Shown: positions 7,927 to 16,098 of the stretch, in pieces | Layout of the letters: every line of letters begins with the position of its first letter | How positions within the stretch are numbered: the stretch's first letter is position 1 | From: a virus | DNA: 41,563 nucleotides | Reading direction: 5' to 3' (one strand) | IMG/VR virus record: IMGVR_UViG_3300037674_000463 | Coordinates: 1 to 41,563 of that record | Notes under the pieces: generated by a model | Seen by the model: only the letters and a program-made list of their open reading frames with translations | Databases searched by the model: none | Told to the model about the DNA's origin: nothing | Position numbers and translations under genes: made by a program

Positions 7927-8619
7927 ATGACATTACCTAGGGTGGAAACACCAATATTTGAGGGAACATTAGCCTCGACAAGAGAGACTATTAAGTTTAG
8001 GCCTTTCTTGGTTAAAGAAGAAAAAATTCTTATGTTGGCAAGTGAGTCTGAAGAGTTTAAAGACATGGTTAGTGCGTGTTGTCAAATCGTAACAAATTGT
8101 TGCGGTGGAAAAATTGATGGATACGACCTTTCAATGTTTGACTTACAAGATTTGTTTGTTCAAATAAGAGCTAAGTCTGTAGGTGAAACAGCAGACTTTA
8201 CACTTACCTGTGGTGAGTGTGAAAAGAGAACACCTTATACCTTAGCACTAGAAGAAATGAAAGTACAAGGTTTAGATAACTTGCCCGATGCTTTTATTAA
8301 AGTAAGTGATGAAGTGGGCGTAAATCTAAAATGGCCTAATGCAGGTATTGCAGCACAGGCAGAAGAACTAACCGATGATGAATTGGTTGCTAAATGTATT
8401 GATTATGTTGTTGATGGGGAAGAAACATTTAGTATAAAAGAATATCCTATAGAAGAAGTTACTTCTTTTATTGAAGATCTTCCGATAGATGCTATGGAGA
8501 AAATGAGAGAGTTTTTTCAAAGAATGCCTAGATTAGAGCATATTGTGGAATATAAATGTCCACATTGTGAATCTGATAATAAAATTAATATTAACGGATA
8601 CGAACATTTTTTCGGTTAA
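7927..8619 (+). CDS. gp26: Baseplate hub assembly protein gp26-like, with two CxxC pairs
   Basis: This is a 230-residue protein. Two zinc-binding-type pairs are visible: Cys95/Cys98 (LTCGECEKR) and Cys211/Cys214 (YKCPHCES). They would make a zinc knuckle around the helical C-terminal half. The N-terminus begins MTLPRVETPIFEGTL and binds no obvious cofactor. The same architecture is found in gp26-type tail or baseplate chaperones of T4-like phages. The gene ends GYEHFFG. The bases coding FF form the heptamer T TTT TTC, and a -1 shift there fuses the protein to the gp51-like frame, giving a 294-residue product. A GGAGA ribosome site lies 7 bases upstream of the ATG. Confidence 0.8.
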   Translation: MTLPRVETPIFEGTLASTRETIKFRPFLVKEEKILMLASESEEFKDMVSACCQIVTNCCGGKIDGYDLSMFDLQDLFVQIRAKSVGETADFTLTCGECEKRTPYTLALEEMKVQGLDNLPDAFIKVSDEVGVNLKWPNAGIAAQAEELTDDELVAKCIDYVVDGEETFSIKEYPIEEVTSFIEDLPIDAMEKMREFFQRMPRLEHIVEYKCPHCESDNKININGYEHFFG

Positions 8620-8636
8620 CTCTTTCTCAGGAGAGT
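8607..8636 (+). promoter_or_regulatory. Predicted -1 ribosomal frameshift signal joining gp26 and gp51
   Basis: The heptamer T TTT TTC at 8607-8613 is in register with gp26 codons cat-ttt-ttc, the classic X XXY YYZ form. Five bases later a hairpin is possible: 8619-8625 (actcttt) pairs with 8630-8636 (ggagagt) around loop ctca, with two G-U pairs next to the loop. The gp26 stop (8617-8619) comes one codon after the slip. The -1 frame is open from there to 8810 and encodes conserved-looking sequence before its first ATG. Confidence 0.72.
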
Positions 8637-8669
8637 CTTGGAAATTTTTACAAGACTAATTTCTTGCTT

Positions 8670-8810
8670 ATGCAGGAACATCAGTATAGTTTAACGGAGC
8701 TAGAAAACATGATGCCGTGGGAGAGAGAAGTTTACGTTTCAATGTTAGTGCAGCATTTAAAGAAGAAAGCGGATAAAAAGAAACAGAGTCAAGACTCAGC
8801 TAAATGGTAA
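8670..8810 (+). CDS. gp51: Baseplate hub assembly catalyst gp51-like
   Basis: From the first ATG the frame encodes 46 residues: MQEHQYSLTELENMMPWERE, then VYVSMLVQHLKKK and a basic tail. The PWERExYV motif followed by an amphipathic helix is the hallmark of T4-like gp51. Upstream, the same frame is open back to 8613 and reads LTLSQESLGNFYKTNFLLM, which looks like coding sequence. No good ribosome site precedes 8670. The protein is therefore likely made mainly as a gp26-gp51 fusion by frameshifting at 8607-8613. Free initiation at 8670 remains possible. In T4, genes 26 and 51 are neighbours and both act in hub assembly. Confidence 0.75.
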   Translation: MQEHQYSLTELENMMPWEREVYVSMLVQHLKKKADKKKQSQDSAKW

Positions 8811-8815
8811 AATAA

Positions 8816-11800
8816 ATGGCAGACGATAGAATTATAGAAAAAAGATTAGATTCAATAATGGACTCTTTGGAGGAGAAAAACCCACGACAAATGGGTGGTA
8901 CGTTTGGCAATCAGGCCAACGATCTATCTGATGCAAAAGAATTTAAACAGCTTAAGAAAATTGTTGATGAGCAAGATGAGTTCCTTCGTGAACAACACGA
9001 TGCCTTAGGAAAAGATACCGGCACACTAAGGAAAGATGCCGAGACAAATAAACTAGCAAACAAGGTACAAATTGCTAAAGAACTCTTAACCTGGCACAGG
9101 GATAAGTCGTTTCACACACAACAAAGAAAGCATAATAAAAGAGCAGCCCAGTCTCGAAGGTATATGGAGAAACAGAACGATGAGATCAAAGCCTCCAATG
9201 AAGACCTTCTAAAGAAAATTAAAGAGCTACGCGGTGGTGGCGGTGGTACTGGCGGTGGCACAGGTGGTGGCACAGGTGGTGGTACTGGCGGTGGCACCGG
9301 TGGTGGCACCGGTGGTGGTACTGGTGGTGGACAAACTCCACTAGATCAGGAAGCCATTGAACAAGGATTTTCCAATGCTGAAGATAGACTAAATCAAACA
9401 GGCTGGAAATCTGATGCAGACAAAGATGCATACGATAAGAAAAATAAAGAATTAAGGGAAAGACAAACAGCAGTTTTAGGCGAGGGTGTTAGTCCTGGTA
9501 CGCCTGGATGGGATGGTCCAACAGGAGGCCGTGCTCCAGAAAGAATGGAGATCGAAACAAAACGTGGTCCAGGTAAAAAAGTATCTAAAGCATCAGAATC
9601 CAATAGCCAAGATGGAAAATATCGAGAAGCATCAGCTTTTGGTACAGAGTTTGAAGAAGGCTCGTTTAATGATAAGTTCTTCGCACCTAAAACATCAGCA
9701 AGAACTTTAGATTCAAAACAACAAGTTCAAGACAAAGAGGATGTCTTTGGTGATACTGGCTTAGGCGAAAACGACAAGAACATGAGGAAACTCAGAATAG
9801 CCGGCAGGAACCTTACAAGAGCAGAACAAGACAAAAAAGGCGGAGTTAAATTTAGGAATGAACAAAGTGGTGCATATGCTAATGCTTATCAATTTACAGA
9901 AAGTGAAGGGAGAGTTGCAGGACTAGCAGATGATATTAGAGCGGGTATGGGATATGCGGGTGGCACAACAAATAGAGAAGCCTCCATGTCATCCAAAGGC
10001 TCAGCAACATTAAGTAAAAACCTAGGAAAAAACGCAGCAGATGTCCAGCATCAAATGGACGCACTAGAAAAAGTAGATGCAGAGGGAGCCAAGAAGGCTC
10101 AAGCAGAGTTAGCTCAACTTTCAAAAATGATGGCAATACAAGCTCAAGGTGGAAAAGACGAAAAGGGCAATAAGGTTTCAGGAGATGATGTAAGAATACA
10201 AGCAGCTCGTGTACAGCAAACTTTTGATAAGACAGAACAAGGCCAAGATATCAATAAAATGCTTGATATGGAAGGTGTAAGAAACGACCTTAGTAGTGAA
10301 AGAGGAGTTACAACAGCATTTAAAAACTTTGCTGCAGTAGATTCGGATGCAGGGTTTGGCGAAGGGATGAAACAAGCCTTTACGGCAGAGAGACTATTTG
10401 GAAAAGATAGTATGCTGGCCAGCGTATTTGGTGGTGGTGGACAGGCAGTAGAGAATCGTGTAGCAGAAGGAAAGGCTAAACAAGAGCTTGCTGTTGAAGC
10501 TCAAGCTGAAGGAATTAAAGACGCATTAGGTGAAGAAGGACTTGGCCTAATGAAAGGTGAGGACGATTACGGCAAAGCTGAAAGAGATGCGAAGAAGGCA
10601 AAAGAAGAAGAAGAATTAGGAGAGGATGCCGCTGGTAAGATTTCACCTAGAGAGACTCGAGACAAAGGCGAGGCATTATTAGAAAAAGAAGAAGACGCAA
10701 GAGGCATAGAAAAAACAGCTGCACAAGATGGCAGAGACTTTACTAAAAAAGCCAAAGAAGAATACATAAAAGAAAAAACCGAAGAGGCTAAAGAACAGAC
10801 TGAAGAACAAACTAAAGAACAGACTGATAAAGCAGAAGAAAAAAGTGATGCCAAAGAAGAAGAACAAACCAAAAAGGCAGAAGGAACAGCAGAAAGAGAA
10901 AAGGAACCAGCAAAGAAAAAAGATGAAAGAACAGGTATCGATAAAGAAAGCATACAAGAAAAACAATTAGAAACCTTAGAAGAGATTAGAGATATATTAG
11001 AATCAGGTGCCGCAGGTGGTGGTGGTGGAGGTGAAGAAGAAGGCGGATCGGGTGGAATGATGGGCCGTCGCCGTCGAGGTAAAAAAGGCAAGGATGGCAA
11101 GGGTAAAGATGGCAAGAAAGGTAAAGGCGGTAAAAGAGGTAAAACAGGAAAGGTAGGCAAGGTAAGCAAACTAAGCAGACTAGGCAACATGTTCAGAGGC
11201 GGTGGTGGAGGTGCAGCAGTCAGAGGCGGTGGTGCAGCAGCTACTACCTTAGCCAGTAGCGCTAGCGGAGGCGGTGGCGGATTACTGAAAGGCGCATTAA
11301 GAGGAGCATCTAGATTTGGTGGAGCCATTGCTGGTGTTGGCATGGGAGCTTATACAGCAATTAGTGGTTCCCGAGAGGCAGAAGCCGCAGCAGATGCCGG
11401 AGAGTTAAACGCAGAAGAAGAACAAAAAGCAAAAGCAGAAGCAGTCGGAGAAGGAGCCGGTGGAGCAGGCGGTGCCATAGCAGGAGCAGCAGCAGGCGCA
11501 GCAATTGGCTCTGTTATTCCTATTGTAGGCACAGCTATTGGTGGACTCATTGGTGGAGCCATTGGTTACTTTGGTGGTAGTTGGTTAGGTAAAAAGGCCG
11601 GTGGAGCAGTAGCAGATGCTATTGATGTATCACCAGGAGAATTGGCAGAATCTAATGCACAAGCCGAAATGGCATTAGAACAAATTGAAGAAAAAGATTC
11701 TGCTTTGGCAGGTAAAATAAAACAAGAAGCAAATGAAATAGAAGCAGAACTATTAGAACAAGCAGGCGAAGACGTATCAGACCACGATAAAGCTGCTATT

Positions 11801-12322
11801 AAAAATGCTGCTATAGTTAAAGCTCTAATGAACAATGATGAAGCAACTAAAGCAATAGGTGTTGATAGAAAAACAATTGGCAAGATCCAACAAACACAAT
11901 CGGAAGTTGGTATGGCTAGAGCAGAAGCAAGCGGTTTGTATGATTCGGATTGGATGGGCAACTCTGAATTGGATGCAAGTAAACTAGAAGGAGCTTCCAT
12001 ACAATCATTACAAGCAATAGTTCAAGATGATGATTTGTCTGAGGAAGACATGGGCCTTGTTAAGGCAGAACTAGAGAAAAAGAAATCAGAATCTGCTTCA
12101 GTAATTGAATCAGCCACAACGCCCACAGCACAAGCTATTGAAAATAGGACTGATGAAGCAGGCGGAGGACCTACAACAGATACCGCTCCTATTGTTATAG
12201 CAAACAATGCACCACCCGCACCACCCGCACCTAGTGAGGAACCTCACATTGCAATCATGCCTGCTAGGATTAGAACAGCAAACAGTTCAATTCAAAGATT
12301 TCAAGACAAGCGGTTCGCTTAA
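8816..12322 (+). CDS. gp29: Probable tail tape measure protein (gp29 position)
   Basis: This is a 1168-residue protein following gp26/gp51, the place of hub/tape-measure genes. It is very low in complexity. A Gly-Thr linker occupies 140-172, and long Ala/Glu/Lys/Gln-rich, predicted coiled-coil stretches cover about 200-730. A strongly basic Gly-Lys segment with three-residue period follows at about 748-785. Gly/Ala-rich hydrophobic segments come next (about 840-860 and 881-935: GGAIAGAAAGAAIGSVIPIV and IGGLIGGAIGYFGG), such as tape measures use for membrane insertion. The acidic C-terminal part includes a Pro/Ala run and ends SIQRFQDKRFA. The tape-measure role is inferred from length, coiled coils, hydrophobic segments and position; direct homology to T4 gp29 is not obvious. 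Confidence 0.68.
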   Translation: MADDRIIEKRLDSIMDSLEEKNPRQMGGTFGNQANDLSDAKEFKQLKKIVDEQDEFLREQHDALGKDTGTLRKDAETNKLANKVQIAKELLTWHRDKSFHTQQRKHNKRAAQSRRYMEKQNDEIKASNEDLLKKIKELRGGGGGTGGGTGGGTGGGTGGGTGGGTGGGTGGGQTPLDQEAIEQGFSNAEDRLNQTGWKSDADKDAYDKKNKELRERQTAVLGEGVSPGTPGWDGPTGGRAPERMEIETKRGPGKKVSKASESNSQDGKYREASAFGTEFEEGSFNDKFFAPKTSARTLDSKQQVQDKEDVFGDTGLGENDKNMRKLRIAGRNLTRAEQDKKGGVKFRNEQSGAYANAYQFTESEGRVAGLADDIRAGMGYAGGTTNREASMSSKGSATLSKNLGKNAADVQHQMDALEKVDAEGAKKAQAELAQLSKMMAIQAQGGKDEKGNKVSGDDVRIQAARVQQTFDKTEQGQDINKMLDMEGVRNDLSSERGVTTAFKNFAAVDSDAGFGEGMKQAFTAERLFGKDSMLASVFGGGGQAVENRVAEGKAKQELAVEAQAEGIKDALGEEGLGLMKGEDDYGKAERDAKKAKEEEELGEDAAGKISPRETRDKGEALLEKEEDARGIEKTAAQDGRDFTKKAKEEYIKEKTEEAKEQTEEQTKEQTDKAEEKSDAKEEEQTKKAEGTAEREKEPAKKKDERTGIDKESIQEKQLETLEEIRDILESGAAGGGGGGEEEGGSGGMMGRRRRGKKGKDGKGKDGKKGKGGKRGKTGKVGKVSKLSRLGNMFRGGGGGAAVRGGGAAATTLASSASGGGGGLLKGALRGASRFGGAIAGVGMGAYTAISGSREAEAAADAGELNAEEEQKAKAEAVGEGAGGAGGAIAGAAAGAAIGSVIPIVGTAIGGLIGGAIGYFGGSWLGKKAGGAVADAIDVSPGELAESNAQAEMALEQIEEKDSALAGKIKQEANEIEAELLEQAGEDVSDHDKAAIKNAAIVKALMNNDEATKAIGVDRKTIGKIQQTQSEVGMARAEASGLYDSDWMGNSELDASKLEGASIQSLQAIVQDDDLSEEDMGLVKAELEKKKSESASVIESATTPTAQAIENRTDEAGGGPTTDTAPIVIANNAPPAPPAPSEEPHIAIMPARIRTANSSIQRFQDKRFA
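9233..9331 (+). repeat. 12-base tandem repeat coding GGGT linker
   Basis: About seven copies of a 12-base unit of the form ggtggtggcacc/ggtggtggtact encode (GGGT)n, residues 140-172 of the tape-measure-like protein. The copies differ only at third codon positions. It is a flexible linker and a likely site of length variation by slippage. Confidence 0.9.
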
Positions 12323-12465
12323 TGAAGATTCCAGACGAAGAGATATGGGAGTATGCCCATAGATTGAGACGCAATATTAAAAAGCCACAAGAGCTAAATG
12401 CGTTTGCTATAATTTTAATTTGTTGTTTTGTTGTTTATATAGCTTTCGATATGTTTGTTGATTAA
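12322..12465 (+). CDS. Small membrane protein after the tape measure
   Basis: This is a 47-residue frame starting MKIPDEEIWEYAHRLRRN. Its ATG overlaps the last base of the tape-measure stop (TAATG), a sign of coupled translation. A charged N-terminal helix is followed by one membrane segment (AFAIILICCFVVYIAFDMFV) and the chain ends in Val-Asp. The last 51 bases lie antisense to the end of the radical SAM gene on the other strand. I do not recognise the family. A holin, tail-tip or tape-measure-associated role cannot be told apart. Coding potential is supported by the overlap and the clear membrane helix. Confidence 0.6.
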   Translation: MKIPDEEIWEYAHRLRRNIKKPQELNAFAIILICCFVVYIAFDMFVD

Positions 12466-13905
12466 CTCATATCTATCAGGACCCATTTCAGTATAATTCA
12501 TTCTTGCAATATCTTTCCAAGTAACATTAGGATCAACGAAATAGTGATCAACAACAAACGGGTCTATATATTCTGTATGTAAAAATTCCTCTGACAACCA
12601 TTTAAGAGCATCATACGTTGTCATGTTCCCACTATCCCAAGAAAGATATGCTCCACTTTTTATTAAGTCATAAAGTGATTGATACCATGGATAATTTCCT
12701 GTGTATATGCCTTTGTTCTCAGGATCAAATGGAACCTTTTTGTAACCATATTCGTCCCAAGCTTTATCCATTTTTGAATAGTGACTAAGTTCTGTAGGGA
12801 AAACATTTAAATCTTTTATCATAAGCACAGACATTTGATAAGGATTACCTTTCCAATAAGTATCAACCCATCGTTTAGTTTCCCGCAGCGTGTCTAATGT
12901 TTCGTGTGGTAAACCAGCAATCAACGATAAATGTCCTTTGTAATAACCAGCATGCTTATTAAAATATTCTTTTACCTCTATCAAGCCATCTTGTAAACGC
13001 CCTGTATTCATACCTTTGCCAATAGCTTTAGCTGAGGCATTATTAAAAGATTCTACACCATAGAAGTGAGAACAAAATCCCATTGATATTAAATTGTCCC
13101 AATCCTTTTTTCTACTTGCTATTAAATCTGCTCTAATATAACCTGTGAGTTTAGGTTCGAATGGCAATTTTTTCATTACATTAGCAAACTTCTCAATCTT
13201 CTTACTTGTATCATTAAATGTTTCGTCTAATACGATATATGTTTCTGTCCCCCACTTATCATAATTCTCTGATAACTCATCATATAAATTTTGTGCTGCT
13301 CTTGTATGATCTTCTGTTACTCCCAGGACAGGAAAAGAACAAAAGCCACATCTAAATTTACAACCACGAGCAAACTCTAATAACAATACTTCTCTATCTG
13401 TTATCCCATCACGTTCTTCATATCTAACAGTTAAGTCTGCCTTTGGATACGCTTGGTAATTATGATATGCATCTATAGTTTTGTCTGTATTAACGGGTTC
13501 TGGTCCGCCCTGAAAGTGTCTTAATAATTCTAGTATAGCATATTCACCATAACCAAAAATCTGCCAATCACAATTTAATGGCTTCATAGACATGTTTTGG
13601 CTTCCTGCTACTGTTGGTATATCAGGATACTGTGTTTTTATGTATTCAATAAGTTTTAAAAGTGCAGGGGTTGCAATAGAGAAGGTAGAACTAAATCCTA
13701 AAAAGAGAGTGTCCTTTGTAATCCTATCATCAACTAAAATTTTAAGCTGTTCAAAAGTCCAAGCATGAATGTAATCTATGACTTCAATATCATATTCATG
13801 TTCTCTTAAAAACGAAGCTATTTTATGTGCGCCAGAAGATCTTCTCATACTAGGATCTGTACCCTGGTACGTTGTCAAAAGGCCGCCGAAAATTAAGCCG
13901 TGCAC
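12415..13905 (-). CDS. B12-binding-domain-type radical SAM protein
   Basis: This is a 496-residue protein. Residues 1-130 form a Rossmann-type domain like the cobalamin-binding part of this superfamily (HKIASFLREHEYDIEVIDY, FLGFSSTFSIATPALLKLIE, VAGSQN, FGYGEYAILELL), but the usual DxHxxG cobalamin motif is not visible. The radical SAM cluster motif CxxxCxxC is Cys182/186/189 in EFARGCKFRCGFCSFPVLG. Strands with TYIVLDETFN and LTGYIRADLIAS, then GVESFNNASAKAIGKGMN, follow as in the TIM barrel. The start is GTG at 13903-13905, 8 bases after the lysozyme stop; no upstream ATG is available. Its substrate is unknown. It is co-transcribed with a lysozyme and a 2OG oxygenase. Confidence 0.85.
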   Translation of the reverse strand: MHGLIFGGLLTTYQGTDPSMRRSSGAHKIASFLREHEYDIEVIDYIHAWTFEQLKILVDDRITKDTLFLGFSSTFSIATPALLKLIEYIKTQYPDIPTVAGSQNMSMKPLNCDWQIFGYGEYAILELLRHFQGGPEPVNTDKTIDAYHNYQAYPKADLTVRYEERDGITDREVLLLEFARGCKFRCGFCSFPVLGVTEDHTRAAQNLYDELSENYDKWGTETYIVLDETFNDTSKKIEKFANVMKKLPFEPKLTGYIRADLIASRKKDWDNLISMGFCSHFYGVESFNNASAKAIGKGMNTGRLQDGLIEVKEYFNKHAGYYKGHLSLIAGLPHETLDTLRETKRWVDTYWKGNPYQMSVLMIKDLNVFPTELSHYSKMDKAWDEYGYKKVPFDPENKGIYTGNYPWYQSLYDLIKSGAYLSWDSGNMTTYDALKWLSEEFLHTEYIDPFVVDHYFVDPNVTWKDIARMNYTEMGPDRYELINKHIESYINNKTTN

Positions 13906-13913
13906 CTTACTAC

Positions 13914-14366
13914 CTATAGTTTTGACACTCTGTCTGACAGTCGGGTTGCTCTATTTCCTACTTGTCTAGCCCACTTACTGTCTAACATTTCTTCAGAAGC
14001 AAGCTTCCAATGATGGTTCTCTAAATGGCCTATAAACTTTTTGAATTTACCAAGTCTATTTCTTCCTAAGTTAAACATCATATTAACAAGAACTTCTTGT
14101 AGTTCTGCTGGAAAGTTATTCCAACGAGCTTCAAATAGTATTGCACATTCGCCGATGGCTGTATCTAAATCCTTTTGAAAGACTTCATAAATTCTTTCTT
14201 CAGTTACTTCATAACCTTCTGGCAAGTTCCATTCATCATCATCTTTTAAAATTAAATGTCCTACTCCAAAGGTTAAATATCCTAAGTGATCTTTATATAC
14301 TCCATATACTACTCCCTCATCAATTTTTAATTGTTCATAAACATTGTCTCTATTTTCTTTTTTCAT
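13914..14366 (-). CDS. e: T4-type lysozyme (GH24 endolysin)
   Basis: This 150-residue protein aligns well with T4 lysozyme. KIDEGVVYGVYKDHLGYLTF carries the catalytic triad Glu17, Asp26 and Thr32 with the same spacing as T4 (11/20/26). VGHLILK follows, then LVNMMFNLGRNRLGKFKKF. The ending WARQVGNRATRLSD parallels WYNQTPNRAKRV. It cleaves the MurNAc-GlcNAc bond of peptidoglycan. No signal peptide is present, so release needs a holin. The start overlaps the stop of the upstream oxygenase by 4 bases (ATGA). Confidence 0.96.
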   Translation of the reverse strand: MKKENRDNVYEQLKIDEGVVYGVYKDHLGYLTFGVGHLILKDDDEWNLPEGYEVTEERIYEVFQKDLDTAIGECAILFEARWNNFPAELQEVLVNMMFNLGRNRLGKFKKFIGHLENHHWKLASEEMLDSKWARQVGNRATRLSDRVSKL

Positions 14367-15118
14367 TTCATATATCCTAACATTATATCGGGTTTAAGAA
14401 AACATACTGTAATACTGATCCGTAGTTTTCCATATTCTTCATTATCTGGATCTCGATAAAATTTATTAAGTCCTTGTATGTCATTCTTCTTAAATAAGTA
14501 AGAATCTTTACCAGGCACTTCGTGTTCTAACCAGGGTGGCCAAATAAATAAGTCTCCTGTTTTAGGAAATATTGTTTCCTCTAACTTAACTTTAGGTGTT
14601 CCGGGTATTGTATTACCAACTAAAGCATTTATAGGAGATCTAAAAGATATTGGTGCGTGTCCAGGTTCGTGCTGTACATAATACGTTCCAAGCATACAAT
14701 ACTGTGAATGATGGTGCCAAGGGTAATCATCTTTTTCATTCATGACACTCCACCATGCTTGTACTGGCCAATAATGTTCTAATTGGGCTATATGAGGATA
14801 ATCAGTTATCTCTTTGAAATACTCTATTGCGTGTTTATGTATTATATTTCTTAAGTCTTTCCAACCATCAACACCTTTCATAGACACTTCGCCGGGTGGA
14901 TTATTTATCCAGCTAGTTCCTGTTTTTTTATCAGAAATATGATTCCCTTCACTATCATATAAACCTAAGCGTCTCCAGACTCTTCCTTTTATAGGATTAT
15001 CATCTTCATAATATGCTCTTTCATCATATATTTTTGTAATAGAAGTAGCCAACCTTTCTTGTAATTCTGGGGCCACATCATTTTCCAAATACATTTTAGT
15101 TGGAAATAAATCAATCAT
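14363..15118 (-). CDS. 2OG-Fe(II) oxygenase superfamily protein
   Basis: This 251-residue protein has the double-stranded beta-helix signature of the phage 2OG-Fe(II) oxygenases (PF13759-like). An HxH pair is at His135/His137 (PWHHHSQYCMLGTYYV), the distal His199 lies in GDLFIWPPWLEHEVPG, and Arg233 in KLRISITVCF would bind 2-oxoglutarate. Such enzymes are common in marine T4-like phages, and their targets are mostly unknown. A late promoter sits 5 bases before the ATG, directly after the gp32 terminator, so this gene heads the oxygenase-lysozyme-radical SAM operon. Confidence 0.85.
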   Translation of the reverse strand: MIDLFPTKMYLENDVAPELQERLATSITKIYDERAYYEDDNPIKGRVWRRLGLYDSEGNHISDKKTGTSWINNPPGEVSMKGVDGWKDLRNIIHKHAIEYFKEITDYPHIAQLEHYWPVQAWWSVMNEKDDYPWHHHSQYCMLGTYYVQHEPGHAPISFRSPINALVGNTIPGTPKVKLEETIFPKTGDLFIWPPWLEHEVPGKDSYLFKKNDIQGLNKFYRDPDNEEYGKLRISITVCFLKPDIMLGYMK

Positions 15119-15123
15119 GTCAA

Positions 15124-15131
15124 TATTTATA
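15124..15131 (-). promoter_or_regulatory. Late promoter for oxygenase-lysozyme operon
   Basis: An exact TATAAATA on the minus strand, with five bases (ttgac) to the ATG at 15118. It follows directly on the terminator T-run of gp32, so the operon is insulated and restarted late. A leaderless mRNA is predicted. Confidence 0.75.
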
Positions 15132-15133
15132 TG

Positions 15134-15159
15134 AAAAAAGAAGCCCTCCTAAGAGGGCT
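15134..15159 (-). terminator. Rho-independent terminator of gp32
   Basis: On the minus strand a 7-bp stem (agccctc/gagggct, 15142-15148 with 15153-15159) with a four-base loop is followed by six T residues (15134-15139). It lies 17 bases after the gp32 stop. Confidence 0.9.
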
Positions 15160-15175
15160 CCAAAACTTTGAAAGT

Positions 15176-16087
15176 TTAGTCTTCAGCCAGGGATTTAAAG
15201 TACGACAAAGTTTCATCTTCATCTTCATTATTGGTTGAAGGTTCTGGTGCTGCTTGAACGGACTTTACTTTTTCCATAAAGTGATCGTCTGCTGCATCGT
15301 TTGTAGTTTGAGAGATCTGCTCAGCCGTTGCGACCTTAGGACCACCCGAAAGAACTAAAGTTAATTTAGCTTTAAGTTCTTCATAAGTTTTGAATTCAGT
15401 TGGACCAACCTTCTCTTGTAAAGAATGTTGTTTAGCCCAAATCTCTTCAATTTTCTCATCACTACCATCAATAGGTGTGGCTTTATCAAATTCACTTTTA
15501 TCATAATTACGATAGCCTTCTACCTGTCGAATCTTTAATTTGAAGTTTGCTCCTTCCCAAAAGTCAAAAGGATTGACTGGGTTTTCGTCTTCAAATTGTG
15601 GTTGCATAACATCTTTAATCTTGTCAAAGATTTTCTTACCAAACTTGTAGTAATATACATTACCTACTGAATCTGGATTAGATGAGTCTTCAACGACTAA
15701 AATGTTAGCATAATAACTTAGGCGCCTCTTTTGCTTACGCGCAATATCCTTATTTGCTTCAACACCAGAGTTCCAAAGTTCGGAATTTAATTCTGAGACT
15801 GGATCTTGCTTGTTTAAAGTTGTAAGTGAATTTTCGATATACCATTTCCCGGTTGGTCCTTGGAATCCATGATTCCACATTCTAACCCAGGGCATATCTT
15901 CGCCTTGAGGTGCAGGCAAGAACCTAATAACGGCGTAACCGTTACCTGCCTTGTCTACTGTTGGTTTCCATTCCCGCTCATCACCTTTTTTAAATGATTG
16001 GGGATTTGAGATTTTCTCGACTTCTTTCATTAAGTTGTCGAAGTTGCCTCTTTGTTTTCTGAGGTCTGAAAGTGTATTAAACGACAT
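15176..16087 (-). CDS. gp32: Single-stranded DNA-binding protein gp32
   Basis: This 303-residue protein is equal in size to T4 gp32 (301). The basic N-terminal cooperativity region includes LRKQRGNFDNLMKEV. The OB core contains AVIRFLPAP, WVRMWNHGFQGPTGKWYIEN, RRLSYYANILVVEDSSNP, VYYYKFGKKIFDKI and FWEGANFKLKIRQVEGY. The C-terminus is acidic (NNEDEDETLSYF) for partner binding. It coats replication-fork ssDNA and recruits gp59. The T4 zinc ligands in the CPVC segment are replaced (KQDPVSEL) and the protein has no cysteine, so it should lack zinc. An AGGAG site lies 7 bases upstream, within a leader of 10-base repeats. It is last in the epimerase-gp33-gp59-gp32 operon. Confidence 0.96.
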   Translation of the reverse strand: MSFNTLSDLRKQRGNFDNLMKEVEKISNPQSFKKGDEREWKPTVDKAGNGYAVIRFLPAPQGEDMPWVRMWNHGFQGPTGKWYIENSLTTLNKQDPVSELNSELWNSGVEANKDIARKQKRRLSYYANILVVEDSSNPDSVGNVYYYKFGKKIFDKIKDVMQPQFEDENPVNPFDFWEGANFKLKIRQVEGYRNYDKSEFDKATPIDGSDEKIEEIWAKQHSLQEKVGPTEFKTYEELKAKLTLVLSGGPKVATAEQISQTTNDAADDHFMEKVKSVQAAPEPSTNNEDEDETLSYFKSLAED

Positions 16088-16098
16088 ATTATTCTCCT

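Noticed and set aside
10567-11343. Long Pro/Ser/Leu-rich frame antisense to the tape measure
   Set aside because: It is the mirror of a Gly/Lys/Glu/Ala-rich coding region, has no ribosome site and mirrors the codon periodicity of the plus-strand gene.
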